64,000 bases of DNA from UBA6544 sp049601975. GTDB lineage: Bacteria > Pseudomonadota > Alphaproteobacteria > UBA8366. The position numbers and the translations under genes are program-made. The stretch is taken from positions 1 through 64,000 of the forward strand of contig JBMYRC010000001.1 of NCBI GenBank assembly GCA_049601975.1, given 5' to 3'. Position 1 is the first letter of the stretch. Each line of letters begins with the position of its first letter. This document shows positions 24,541 to 33,430 of this stretch, piece by piece. The notes below the pieces were generated by a model that worked only from the letters and a program-made list of their open reading frames with translations, searched no databases and was not told where the DNA came from.

Positions 24541-25889
24541 TGGGACAAGGTCTTGCGCGCGGTTTGCTCGCGGTTGGTATGGCAGTCGTTATTTCCTTCG
24601 GAGCAGGTCTACCACCATCGTTGGCATGGGCAGAGGTCCGCATCGACATTACGCGAGGGCATCTGGAGCCTTTGCCGATCGCGATCACGAATTTCTTTGG
24701 TAAAGGAACTCAGAATCAGGAAGTCGGTACTGATATCGCGACGGTGATTGCGGGCAATCTGGAACGTTCGGGATTGTTTAAGCCGATAGATAAAGGCGCT
24801 TTCCTGCAAAAACCCGAAGCGCTGCAGGTCCAGCCCCGCTATTCCGATTGGCGAGTCATCAATGCACAAGCGTTGGTGAACGGTAGTGTCAGTTTGCAGC
24901 CGGATGGCCGCCTGCGGGTCGCGTTCCGGCTATGGGATATCTTCGCGGAAGCGCAGATGACGGGTCTCGCTTATTTCACAGAACCGAACAATTGGCGCCG
25001 CGTCGCGCATATTATTTCGGATGCTATTTACAAACGGATCACCGGAGAGAGCGGTTATTTCGACACGCGTGTCGTCTATGTCGCTGAAAGCGGGCCGTTA
25101 CGCCGCAGGGTGAAACGTCTGGCCATCATGGATCAGGACGGGGCCAATATTCGTTATCTGACCAATGGAGATGCTCTGGTTCTGACGCCTCGCTTCTCGC
25201 CGGCCGCGCAGGAAATTACGTATCTGTCCTATTTCAATAACACGCCACGCGTTTATTTGTTCAATATCGAATCAGGCCGCCAAGAACTGCTTGGCAATTT
25301 CAAGGGAATGACGTTTGCGCCCCGATTTACACCGGATGGGCAATCGGTCCTCATGGCCTTCGCGGAACGTGGGAATTCGGATATTAGGCTGATGGATTTG
25401 AGGACGCGGAAATCCACCAGACTGACAACGCATCCCGCGATCGATACATCGCCGAGTGGCTCTCCTGATTCGCGTTTCGTCGTCTTTAATTCGGATCGTG
25501 GCGGCTCCCCGCAGATTTATGTGATGAATATAGACGGCAGTAACGTCCACCGCATTAGTTTCGGGCGCGGGCGCTACGCGACGCCGGTTTGGTCGCCACG
25601 TGGTGATCTAATTGCTTTCACCAAGCAATTGTCGGGCAAATTTTATATCGGCGTGATGCGTCCGGATGGCAGCGGTGAGCGCCTTTTAACGAAGAGCTTT
25701 CTTGATGAAGCGCCCACATGGTCGCCGAACGGCCGGGTTTTGATGTTTTTCCGCCAGCAGCCAAGCGACTCGAAAGGCCGCGGTGGTCGAACTAGACTTT
25801 ATTCGGTGGATCTGACGGGATACAACCTGCGCGAAGTAATCACGCCGGGCGACGCTTCTGACCCGGCCTGGTCGTCTTTATTACAATAA
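24540..25889 (+). CDS. tolB: Tol-Pal system beta-propeller protein TolB
   Basis: The 449-residue periplasmic protein starts with a signal peptide (GLARGLLAVGMAVVISFG to LAWAEVRIDITRG). Its N-terminal domain (PIAITNFFGKG, TDIATVIAGNLERSGLFKPID) and six-bladed WD-like propeller (LAIMDQDGANIRYLT, SPDSRFVVFNSDRGGSPQIYVM, YATPVWSPRGDLIAFTK) are all present. It shuttles between Pal and TolA. The ATG overlaps the TolA stop by one base (taATG); the longer frame to 24489 is not signal-peptide-like. Confidence 0.96.
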   Translation: MGQGLARGLLAVGMAVVISFGAGLPPSLAWAEVRIDITRGHLEPLPIAITNFFGKGTQNQEVGTDIATVIAGNLERSGLFKPIDKGAFLQKPEALQVQPRYSDWRVINAQALVNGSVSLQPDGRLRVAFRLWDIFAEAQMTGLAYFTEPNNWRRVAHIISDAIYKRITGESGYFDTRVVYVAESGPLRRRVKRLAIMDQDGANIRYLTNGDALVLTPRFSPAAQEITYLSYFNNTPRVYLFNIESGRQELLGNFKGMTFAPRFTPDGQSVLMAFAERGNSDIRLMDLRTRKSTRLTTHPAIDTSPSGSPDSRFVVFNSDRGGSPQIYVMNIDGSNVHRISFGRGRYATPVWSPRGDLIAFTKQLSGKFYIGVMRPDGSGERLLTKSFLDEAPTWSPNGRVLMFFRQQPSDSKGRGGRTRLYSVDLTGYNLREVITPGDASDPAWSSLLQ

Positions 25890-25948
25890 TCATCACGAAA
25901 TTTTGTGCACGACAGTTAAGTGGCACTATGAAATTTCTTGATAGGTGG

Positions 25949-25978
25949 TTGTATTTGAACAATTCACGTGCTTATTAT
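25949..25978 (+). promoter_or_regulatory. Possible promoter for pal
   Basis: TTGTAT (25949-25954) and TATTAT (25973-25978) are spaced by 18 bases within the AT-richer 150-base tolB-pal gap, 62 bases before the pal start. Independent transcription of pal is common because Pal is needed in larger amounts than TolB. This is a consensus match only. Confidence 0.35.
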
Positions 25979-26039
25979 CAGTACGTCGCAAGGGGACTTG
26001 TATTGAATCTTCGGCATTTTGACGGGTAAAGGTGAACCA

Positions 26040-26576
26040 ATGCCTATTAAATTTTTGAGCATCGCTGCCGCTCTGTTGCTCGTTGCGGCATGTGCGACTG
26101 AATCGACCGACGAAGGAAAGACCGCTGGCGCGGGTGGTTCTAAAACCACAGGCGCTTCGTCGGCTCCCAGCAGCTCCGTGAACACTGGTTCGACAGTGTC
26201 AACGCCGTCGGCGGGATCTGCGGAAGAATTCGTTACGATCGGTGATCGTGTCTATTTTGGTTTCAATAAAGCGGAGATCAGAACTTCTGACGTTGCGACG
26301 CTGAACGATCAGGCCGCTTGGCTGAAGAAGTATCCCAGCATCACCATCGTCGTCGAAGGGCATTGCGACGAGCGTGGGACTCGGGAATACAATCTTGCGC
26401 TGGGTGAGCGCCGCGCCAATGCGGTGAAGGAATATTTGGTGAGTCGTGGTATCTCGTCAAACCGTGTGCAAACAATCAGCTACGGTAAGGAACGTCCGGC
26501 CGTTCTCGGTTCGAACGAATCCGCGTGGCAGCAAAACCGTCGCGGCGTTAGCATTGTAAAAGGTGGCGCGAGCTAA
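26040..26576 (+). CDS. pal: Peptidoglycan-associated lipoprotein Pal
   Basis: The 178-residue protein has a lipoprotein signal peptide with lipobox LLVAAC (Cys18 acylated). A Ser/Thr/Gly-rich linker follows to about residue 70, then the OmpA C-terminal domain RVYFGFNKAEIR, ITIVVEGHCDERGTREYNLALGERRANAVKEYL. The Asp-Glu-Arg-Gly region binds diaminopimelate of peptidoglycan. The ATG at 26040 is preferred over the upstream in-frame start at 26019 because it begins the signal peptide. It anchors the outer membrane during division. Confidence 0.96.
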   Translation: MPIKFLSIAAALLLVAACATESTDEGKTAGAGGSKTTGASSAPSSSVNTGSTVSTPSAGSAEEFVTIGDRVYFGFNKAEIRTSDVATLNDQAAWLKKYPSITIVVEGHCDERGTREYNLALGERRANAVKEYLVSRGISSNRVQTISYGKERPAVLGSNESAWQQNRRGVSIVKGGAS

Positions 26577-26607
26577 ATTTCGATCAACGCTTTCAGCTGA
26601 ATTATAT

Positions 26608-26640
26608 GACGCGCGTCGTTATGGAACGGCGCGCGTCTTT
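26608..26640 (+). terminator. Hairpin terminator between pal and cpoB
   Basis: GACGCGCGTCGTT (26608-26620) pairs with AACGGCGCGCGTC (26625-26637), giving a 13-bp stem with one G-U pair, loop ATGG, followed by TTT. The U tract is short, so termination may be partial and allow read-through to cpoB. Confidence 0.6.
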
Positions 26641-26681
26641 GCGTCATAATCTGGCCGTATTTTAAGTCGAGCAAAGAGATT

Positions 26682-27821
26682 ATGTTGGTCCGTACAGGAA
26701 TTTTCAGTTTTTTCCCGCTCTTCGTTGTCGTGGCTTCCGTCTCAGCGGCCGCCGCGCAAGACTCGTCGATTGTTGGCGAATTGGAGCGGTTGCGCCGTGA
26801 TATGAACACCTTGCAGGGTTACGTGTTTCGCGAGGGTAAGCGACCGACATCGGTACCCGGTGGCGCCGGATTGCTGGAATTTGCCGGTCAGGAATCGGTG
26901 TCTCAGCTTCAGCTGCAAATACAAGAGATGCGGCGGCAAATGCGAGATATGAACGGCCAGTTCGAGGAAATTAAGTTTAAAATTGGCCGCACCGCCGAAC
27001 GTCTCGACCGGTTGGTCGCCGATGTAGACTTGCGATTACGGGTGCTGGAAGAAGGCCGCCCGAGTGTGGCGTCCGAACAATCGGTCTCCGCACCGCTCAA
27101 CGCTGGACAATATTCAGCGTCGTCCAATTTGACATCGCCCACGACGAGGGTCATTTCGTCGGAGACAGAGAGTTCCCCGCCAAAGGGTAAAGAGCTTAAA
27201 CCCGGTCAACGGCCCTTCGGTGTCATCAGCAAGAACGATTTGACGCGTTTTGAAGAGACAGGGACCGTTACCCCGTCGTCGAAAGCGCCGCCTCAGCCCC
27301 GTCGAACTGCCAGGACACTTGCGCCCGTAAATCAGCGTATCGCGAAGCCAAACGCCGCGCCGAGCCCGGCAGCAGTGACCGCCGCCGTTAATCCGACAGC
27401 GGCGAACAAGGGTCAAGTGGCAGCCTTGCCTGTAGGAACCCCGAAAGCGCAATACGACTATGCTTATGAATTATTGATGAAACGCGATCTGCCTAAAGCG
27501 GAAACCGCGTTGAAAGCATTTCTTGCTAACCATCCTGAACACGAGCTGGCTGATAATGCGACTTTCTGGCTGGGTGAGACCCATTATACTCGGAAGGATT
27601 ATCAAGAAGCGATTCGGGTCTACTACGATGCCTATAAGAAGTATCCGAAGGGCAACAAGGCACCCGCGGTCCTGTTGAAGCTGGGTATGTCGCTGGCGAC
27701 GATCGGCGAAAAAGAATCGGCCTGCTCGGCCTATGATGAACTGGCCAAATCCCACCCTAAGGCCAGCCCAAGAATTTTGGGAAATGCCGCTCGGGCGAGC
27801 AAATCGCTCGGCTGCGATTAA
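26682..27821 (+). CDS. cpoB: Cell division coordinator CpoB/YbgF
   Basis: The 379-residue protein has a signal peptide (IFSFFPLFVVVASVSAAAAQ), then a coiled coil at about 28-125 (LERLRRDMNTLQGYV, QLQLQIQEMRRQMRDMNGQFEEIKFKI). A Pro/Ser-rich linker of about 120 residues comes next, and C-terminal TPR repeats (AQYDYAYELLMKRDLPKAETALKAF, DNATFWLGETHYTRKDYQEAIRVYYDAYKKYPKGNKA). It coordinates Tol-dependent outer-membrane constriction with peptidoglycan synthesis. The linker is long compared with E. coli CpoB. Position after pal is standard. Confidence 0.92.
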   Translation: MLVRTGIFSFFPLFVVVASVSAAAAQDSSIVGELERLRRDMNTLQGYVFREGKRPTSVPGGAGLLEFAGQESVSQLQLQIQEMRRQMRDMNGQFEEIKFKIGRTAERLDRLVADVDLRLRVLEEGRPSVASEQSVSAPLNAGQYSASSNLTSPTTRVISSETESSPPKGKELKPGQRPFGVISKNDLTRFEETGTVTPSSKAPPQPRRTARTLAPVNQRIAKPNAAPSPAAVTAAVNPTAANKGQVAALPVGTPKAQYDYAYELLMKRDLPKAETALKAFLANHPEHELADNATFWLGETHYTRKDYQEAIRVYYDAYKKYPKGNKAPAVLLKLGMSLATIGEKESACSAYDELAKSHPKASPRILGNAARASKSLGCD

Positions 27822-27826
27822 ATGCT

Positions 27827-29137
27827 GTGGGCGCGCAGCCACATTTTGGCGTATCGCCGCGAGAATTTTCCGATAATCTAGAGAAACTTGGACCTTTCGA
27901 AACAGCACCTCGATTAGCCGTCGCTTGCTCGGGCGGCGCCGACAGCATGGCGTTGCTCGCGCTGTCCAAGCAATGGGCGGAACGGCATGGTGGGAAGGTC
28001 ACAGCGTTGGTCGTGGATCATCGTCTGCGAGAAGACTCCACCTTTGAGGCAGAGACAGTGTCGAGCCGAGCGCGGCTGCTGGGCGTGGATACCTGTATTC
28101 TTACGCGTGACGGCGAGCCGATAGTTGCGAACATCCAAGCGCAAGCCCGTGCAGCACGGTATCGCTTGTTGGTCGAGTGGTGCGCGCGCAATGGAAACCT
28201 GCATCTGCTGCTGGGGCATCACCGTGATGATCAAGCGGAGACCTTGCGCATGCGCGAGGAGCGCGGTAGCGGAGACGATGGATTGGCGGGGATGTCGCCG
28301 ATTCTCGAATACGCCGACGTGCGCTTGTTACGTCCGCTGTTACGCGTACCGAAATCTCGATTGCGAGCGACCGTGGCTGAATTCGGCATAGTGGCTGTTG
28401 AAGATCCGTCGAATAGTGATCCGCGTTTTCACCGCGTCCGCACGCGTCATAGTTTCACTGCGGAGGCAGACCGCGAAATCCTGTCCGGACGAGCCGATAG
28501 ATATGGCGTTGATCGTTTCCATCGCGAAGAAGCGGCAGCGGCGCATTTGGCACAGAACTCGGAAATCCATCCCGAAGGCTACGCGACACTCGATCCGCAT
28601 TCATGGAGACAAGTAGCTAATGACGTAGGGTTACGTGCGCTAGTCGCACTCTGCGCGATGATTGGCGGGCGTCGGCATCCACCGCACAGGGAAAAGGCCA
28701 AGCGGCTGCAAGAAGCGATTGTGAGAGATAGATTGGGCGGCGGGCGCACGATGTCTGGTTGCCGGATTGTCCCAAGCGATGGAAAATTGCTGATTTTACG
28801 CGAGTTGGCATTGATCGAGAGAGAAGGGAGGTTGGATGGGCGACAGTTGTGGGATGGACGCTTTCGCGTCGAATTTACCGATCAAGTGCATTTATCCATT
28901 GGAAAGCTGGGCGAAGATGGGTTGCGTGAGGTACTCGCGCGTCAACTGGACGTGCCAACCCATCATCTGCCAAAGTTGGTGCTGCCGACACTACCCGCCA
29001 TTTGGGACCTTGAAGGTGTTTATCAGGTACCCCACCTATCCTACTTAAGAGATAGTACTGGCGCTGATGGGCTTTCAGTCAATAATGTGCAATTTACACC
29101 GATTCGCCCGTTACAGGCAACGCGCTTTACTTTATAG
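27827..29137 (+). CDS. tilS: tRNA(Ile)-lysidine synthase
   Basis: The 436-residue protein has the PP-loop SGGADS at 35-40, then LVVDHRLREDS and GHHRDDQAETLRMRE, which define TilS of the N-type ATP pyrophosphatases. It makes lysidine at C34 of the AUA-reading tRNA-Ile. The start is GTG 27827, five bases after the cpoB stop; an ATG at 27822 is out of frame. The C-terminal half (about 230-436) carries the substrate tRNA domains and is less conserved. In most alphaproteobacteria, as here, it sits directly upstream of ftsH. Confidence 0.93.
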   Translation: MGAQPHFGVSPREFSDNLEKLGPFETAPRLAVACSGGADSMALLALSKQWAERHGGKVTALVVDHRLREDSTFEAETVSSRARLLGVDTCILTRDGEPIVANIQAQARAARYRLLVEWCARNGNLHLLLGHHRDDQAETLRMREERGSGDDGLAGMSPILEYADVRLLRPLLRVPKSRLRATVAEFGIVAVEDPSNSDPRFHRVRTRHSFTAEADREILSGRADRYGVDRFHREEAAAAHLAQNSEIHPEGYATLDPHSWRQVANDVGLRALVALCAMIGGRRHPPHREKAKRLQEAIVRDRLGGGRTMSGCRIVPSDGKLLILRELALIEREGRLDGRQLWDGRFRVEFTDQVHLSIGKLGEDGLREVLARQLDVPTHHLPKLVLPTLPAIWDLEGVYQVPHLSYLRDSTGADGLSVNNVQFTPIRPLQATRFTL

Positions 29138-29212
29138 GAGCGACCGGTCAACACTATGTGGTCGCAAAACGGTGCGGAGGCGCCGAATTGATCGACGGGA
29201 GCAGTTAGAAAC

Positions 29213-31135
29213 GTGAACCTTTTCAGCCGAAATATCGCGCTTTGGATCATCATTGTTATCTTGATGGTCGGGCTTTTTAACCTGTTCCAGGGCTCATCGA
29301 GCCGGAATACTCAGGCCGAAGTGCCATACTCGCAATTCGTGGCCGAGATCGACCGTGGCGATGTCTCCTCGGTGGTCATCGAAGGCAATAAGATCAGCGG
29401 CTTCTATAAAAACGGTACTACGCCCTTTACCGTCATTGCACCGGACGATCCGAAGCTGGTAGAACGGATGATTGCGCAAGGCGTCGAAGTGAAGGCACGC
29501 TCGGCGGACGACGAGATGCCGGCGCTGTTTGCCGTTCTCATCCAGTGGTTCCCGATGCTACTATTGATCGGTGTGTGGATCTTTTTCATGCGCCAGATGC
29601 AATCGGGCGGTGGCCGCGCAATGGGCTTTGGTAAATCGCGCGCCAAATTGCTGACAGAAAAATCGGGCCGCGTTACTTTTGAAGATGTGGCCGGAATTGA
29701 TGAAGCAAAACAGGAACTGGAGGAAATTGTCGAATTCCTCCGCGATCCACAAAAATTCCAACGCCTGGGCGGTCACATTCCCAAGGGTGTTTTGTTGGTG
29801 GGCCCCCCCGGTACAGGTAAAACGCTGTTGGCCCGCGCCATTGCCGGTGAAGCGAATGTTCCGTTCTTCACGATTTCGGGTTCGGAATTCGTTGAAATGT
29901 TTGTCGGCGTCGGCGCGAGCCGCGTCCGCGATATGTTCGAACAAGCGAAGAAAAACGCGCCGTGCCTGTTGTTTATCGATGAGATGGATGCGGTCGGCCG
30001 TCATCGCGGCGCCGGACTTGGCGGCGGCAACGACGAGCGCGAGCAGACCTTGAACCAGTTGCTGGTCGAGATGGACGGTTTCGAGGCAAACGAGGGTGTG
30101 ATCCTGATCGCTGCGACGAACCGCCCGGATGTGCTCGACCCGGCATTGCTTCGACCGGGTCGTTTCGACCGTCAGGTCGTGGTGCCTAACCCGGATATTT
30201 TGGGGCGCGAGCTAATCCTCAAGGTGCATCTGCGCAAAGTACCGTTGGGCCCTGACGTGGTCGCCAAGACCATTGCCCGTGGCACGCCCGGCTTTTCCGG
30301 GGCGGATTTAGCAAATTTGGTAAACGAAGCCGCTTTGTTGGCGGCGCGCAAGAACCGCCGTGTTGTTTCGATGCGGGAACTCGAGGATGCCAAGGACAAG
30401 GTGATGATGGGGGCGGAACGACGTTCCATGGTCATGACCGAGGACGAAAAGAAGCTTACGGCCTATCATGAGGCCGGACATGCTTTGGCGACCGTTTACT
30501 CTCCAGCCTCCGATCCAATTCACAAAGCGACTATTATTCCCCGTGGCCGTGCCCTTGGCATGGTGATGCGCTTGCCCGAGAAAGATATGTTGGCGTTTGC
30601 CCGCGATCAAATCGAAGCGAACCTTGTCGTGGCCATGGGTGGTCGTGTCGCTGAATTGACGATCTTCGGACCCGAGAAGGTGACGACCGGAGCCTCGAAC
30701 GACATCATGCAAGCGACCGACCTTGCCCGTAAAATGGTCACGGAGTGGGGTATGAGCGATAAGCTTGGGCCGCTTCGCTATAACGATAATCAGGAAGAAG
30801 TCTTCCTGGGGCACGCGGTGACGCAGACAAAGAACGTCTCGGAGGCAACGGCAGAGGTGATTGATGAAGAAATTCGTCGGATCGTTGATGAGGCGGATGT
30901 GAAATGCCGCGAGATCATCAAAGAACATGTCGATGAGCTGCATGCCATCGCCAATGGGCTGTTGGAATATGAAACACTGACCGGTGAAGATATTGCCGCG
31001 CTTATGCGTGGTGAGACGATTGTCCGCCCGAGTGCCGATGACAACGACGAAACAGAGAGCGGTGCGCGTTCGTCCGTGCCGAGTAGCGGTGCGGTGAAAC
31101 CGGGATCAGAACCGGAACCGCAGCCGGGAAGTTAG
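29213..31135 (+). CDS. ftsH: ATP-dependent zinc metalloprotease FtsH
   Basis: The 640-residue membrane protease has two N-terminal TM helices (about 7-25 and 105-126). The AAA domain has Walker A GPPGTGKT at 197-204, followed by LFIDEMDAVGRHRG and the SRH RPGRFDRQVVVPNPD. The zinc motif HEAGH is at 419-423. The acidic tail ends EPEPQPGS. It degrades unassembled membrane proteins and unstable regulators. The start is GTG. Length is normal. Confidence 0.97.
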   Translation: MNLFSRNIALWIIIVILMVGLFNLFQGSSSRNTQAEVPYSQFVAEIDRGDVSSVVIEGNKISGFYKNGTTPFTVIAPDDPKLVERMIAQGVEVKARSADDEMPALFAVLIQWFPMLLLIGVWIFFMRQMQSGGGRAMGFGKSRAKLLTEKSGRVTFEDVAGIDEAKQELEEIVEFLRDPQKFQRLGGHIPKGVLLVGPPGTGKTLLARAIAGEANVPFFTISGSEFVEMFVGVGASRVRDMFEQAKKNAPCLLFIDEMDAVGRHRGAGLGGGNDEREQTLNQLLVEMDGFEANEGVILIAATNRPDVLDPALLRPGRFDRQVVVPNPDILGRELILKVHLRKVPLGPDVVAKTIARGTPGFSGADLANLVNEAALLAARKNRRVVSMRELEDAKDKVMMGAERRSMVMTEDEKKLTAYHEAGHALATVYSPASDPIHKATIIPRGRALGMVMRLPEKDMLAFARDQIEANLVVAMGGRVAELTIFGPEKVTTGASNDIMQATDLARKMVTEWGMSDKLGPLRYNDNQEEVFLGHAVTQTKNVSEATAEVIDEEIRRIVDEADVKCREIIKEHVDELHAIANGLLEYETLTGEDIAALMRGETIVRPSADDNDETESGARSSVPSSGAVKPGSEPEPQPGS

Positions 31136-31253
31136 AAGATTAAATTTTCGTGAAATGGCCCGCCTTGTGCGGGCCGTTTCGTATTGCGCCGCCCCAATGC
31201 CTAAAGTAAACACGGTTGATGCCTTTTTTGGCTATTTAGCGGGACACTGACGC

Positions 31254-32600
31254 ATGACGCGTAAATATTTCGGCACCGACGGAATCCGCGGGACCGCGAA
31301 TAAGGGACCCGTGACTCCGGGCACGGTATTACGGTTGGCGCTCGCCGCCGGGGAATTGTTTCGCCGGGGCGATCATCGCCACCGCGTCGTTATCGGCAAA
31401 GATACGCGGCTTTCGGGTTATATGCTGGAGCCGGCACTGACATCCGGATTTACAGCAATGGGGATGGACGTAATGCTGGTCGGCCCGATGCCGACACCCG
31501 CCGTCGCCATGCTGACGCGATCACTGCGAGCGGATGTCGGGGTAATGATTTCCGCATCCCACAATCCATATCAGGATAACGGCCTCAAACTCTTCGGGCC
31601 CGACGGCTATAAATTATCCGATGCCCAAGAGGAGGAGATCGAATCCTTGATGGACACCGAGGGCTTGGAGCTTGCGGAAGGCAAGGCACTTGGGCGAGCG
31701 ACGAGGTTGGAAGATGCGCCCGGCCGCTATATCGAATTCGTGAAACAGACATTTCCGAAGCGTCTTCGACTCGACGGATTGAAGATTGTGGTGGATTGCG
31801 CGCATGGGGCCGCGTATCGAGTGGCGCCGACGGTCTTCCATGAATTGGGCGCCGAGGTGGTGCCGGTCGCCACGCAGCCGGACGGCACTAATATCAACCG
31901 CGACTGTGGTGCGACCAGCCCCGATGCGATGAGCCAGCAAGTAGTTACCCATGGCGCGGATTTGGGTATTGCACTAGACGGTGATGCAGACCGTTTGATC
32001 ATCGCGGACGAACACGGTCACATCCTGAACGGCGATCAAGTGATGGCTTTGATCGCCAGCTCATGGCAGAAAACAGCTCGACTGCGGGGCGGCGGCGTCG
32101 TGGCGACGGTGATGTCAAATCTGGGTTTTGAGCGTTTTTTGGATGGCTTGGGCCTGGATCTGGTGCGAACCGCCGTCGGCGACCGCAATGTTGTCGATTA
32201 CATGCGCACTCACGATCATAATGTCGGTGGCGAGCAGTCCGGCCATATTATTTTGAACGATTTCAGCACCACAGGCGACGGATTGATTGCTGCCTTGCAG
32301 GTGCTGGCTGCCGTCATCGATCAAGACCGTCCGATCAGCGAAGTTTGTCGTCTTTTCGAACCGCTACCACAGGTCCTCCGAAACGTACGATTCAACGGCG
32401 GCAAACCGCTCGATGCACCGACGGTTCTTGAAGCGATCTCCGATGGCGAAGCCCGCATGGCGAAGGTTGGACGCGTGTTGATCCGTCCCTCTGGCACCGA
32501 ACCCTTGATCCGCGTGATGGCAGAAGGCGACGACAGCGCCTTGGTGGACGAAGTGGTCGGCGATATTGTCGAAGCGATTGAACGCGTGGCGCAAGGTTGA
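31254..32600 (+). CDS. glmM: Phosphoglucosamine mutase
   Basis: The 448-residue enzyme has the catalytic phosphoserine in MISASHNPYQDNGLKLFG (Ser102), the metal-binding loop DGDADRLI, the sugar loop GGEQSGHI and the phosphate-binding RPSGTEPLIRVMAEG near the C-terminus. It interconverts glucosamine-6-phosphate and glucosamine-1-phosphate for peptidoglycan and LPS. The usual E. coli neighbour folP is absent between ftsH and glmM; an approximately 118-base gap is there instead. Its TGA shares a base with the thiD ATG. Confidence 0.97.
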   Translation: MTRKYFGTDGIRGTANKGPVTPGTVLRLALAAGELFRRGDHRHRVVIGKDTRLSGYMLEPALTSGFTAMGMDVMLVGPMPTPAVAMLTRSLRADVGVMISASHNPYQDNGLKLFGPDGYKLSDAQEEEIESLMDTEGLELAEGKALGRATRLEDAPGRYIEFVKQTFPKRLRLDGLKIVVDCAHGAAYRVAPTVFHELGAEVVPVATQPDGTNINRDCGATSPDAMSQQVVTHGADLGIALDGDADRLIIADEHGHILNGDQVMALIASSWQKTARLRGGGVVATVMSNLGFERFLDGLGLDLVRTAVGDRNVVDYMRTHDHNVGGEQSGHIILNDFSTTGDGLIAALQVLAAVIDQDRPISEVCRLFEPLPQVLRNVRFNGGKPLDAPTVLEAISDGEARMAKVGRVLIRPSGTEPLIRVMAEGDDSALVDEVVGDIVEAIERVAQG

Positions 32601-33409
32601 TGGTGTCTTTAGTCAAACCCGGCCGGGTGCTAATCGTCGCCGGATCGGATTCCGGTGGCGGTGCGGGCATCCAGGCGGATATTAAATCCGTAACCGCGCT
32701 TGGCGGCTTCGCTATGACCGCGATCACCGCGCTGACCGCGCAAAACACTACCGGTGTTTACGGTGTCGTTCCCGTCGATACAGACTTCATCGCCCAGCAA
32801 ATGCGCCTCGTGTTGGACGATCTAGGGGTGGACTGTCTGAAAACTGGCATGCTGCACAGCTCCGCCGTCATCGAAACGGTGGTTGATGTATTGGATGATG
32901 TTGCGCCGGAGCTCACCGTAGTCGCCGACCCTGTGATGTTTGCCAAGGGGGGACACCCTTTGCTCGAGCCAGAGGCAATGGATTCACTTCGCGGGCGCCT
33001 CGTACCGCGAGCGGCAATTTTGACTCCGAATATCCCCGAAGCCGAAGCTCTGGCGGATATGACGGTATCCAGTCTAGAGGATATGCAACGTGCCGGAGAG
33101 GCGATTATGGCCCTTGGTGCGAAAGCGGTGTTGGTTAAAGGGGGGCATCTCGACGGCGATCGTCTTACCGATGTGTTGGTGACGTCGGACGGTGTCGAGT
33201 TATTCCATGATGAGCGAATCCACACCAAAAATACGCATGGGACCGGATGTACGCTGGCGTCAGCCTTGGCGACAGGGTTGGCCAATGGGTTGGCGCTACG
33301 AGAAGCGGTTGAGCGCGCCCGCGACTATGTCCGTGCCGCCATCCTCGCCGCTCCTGGATATGGCGCTGGCCATGGACCCATGGATCACGGACACCCTTTA
33401 CGCCGCTGA
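32600..33409 (+). CDS. thiD: Hydroxymethylpyrimidine (phosphate) kinase ThiD
   Basis: The 269-residue ribokinase-fold protein has AGSDSGGGAGIQADIKSVTALGG at the N-terminus, LTAQNTTGV, ADPVMFAKGG, TPNIPEAEALAD and KNTHGTGCTLASALATGLA with the catalytic Asp/anion-hole region (HGTGCT). It phosphorylates HMP and HMP-P to the pyrophosphate used by ThiE (2336-2980). The ATG at 32600 overlaps the glmM stop. The glmM-thiD pairing recurs in alphaproteobacteria. Confidence 0.94.
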   Translation: MVSLVKPGRVLIVAGSDSGGGAGIQADIKSVTALGGFAMTAITALTAQNTTGVYGVVPVDTDFIAQQMRLVLDDLGVDCLKTGMLHSSAVIETVVDVLDDVAPELTVVADPVMFAKGGHPLLEPEAMDSLRGRLVPRAAILTPNIPEAEALADMTVSSLEDMQRAGEAIMALGAKAVLVKGGHLDGDRLTDVLVTSDGVELFHDERIHTKNTHGTGCTLASALATGLANGLALREAVERARDYVRAAILAAPGYGAGHGPMDHGHPLRR

Positions 33410-33430
33410 CGTTTAAACCGGAGTTTCGTC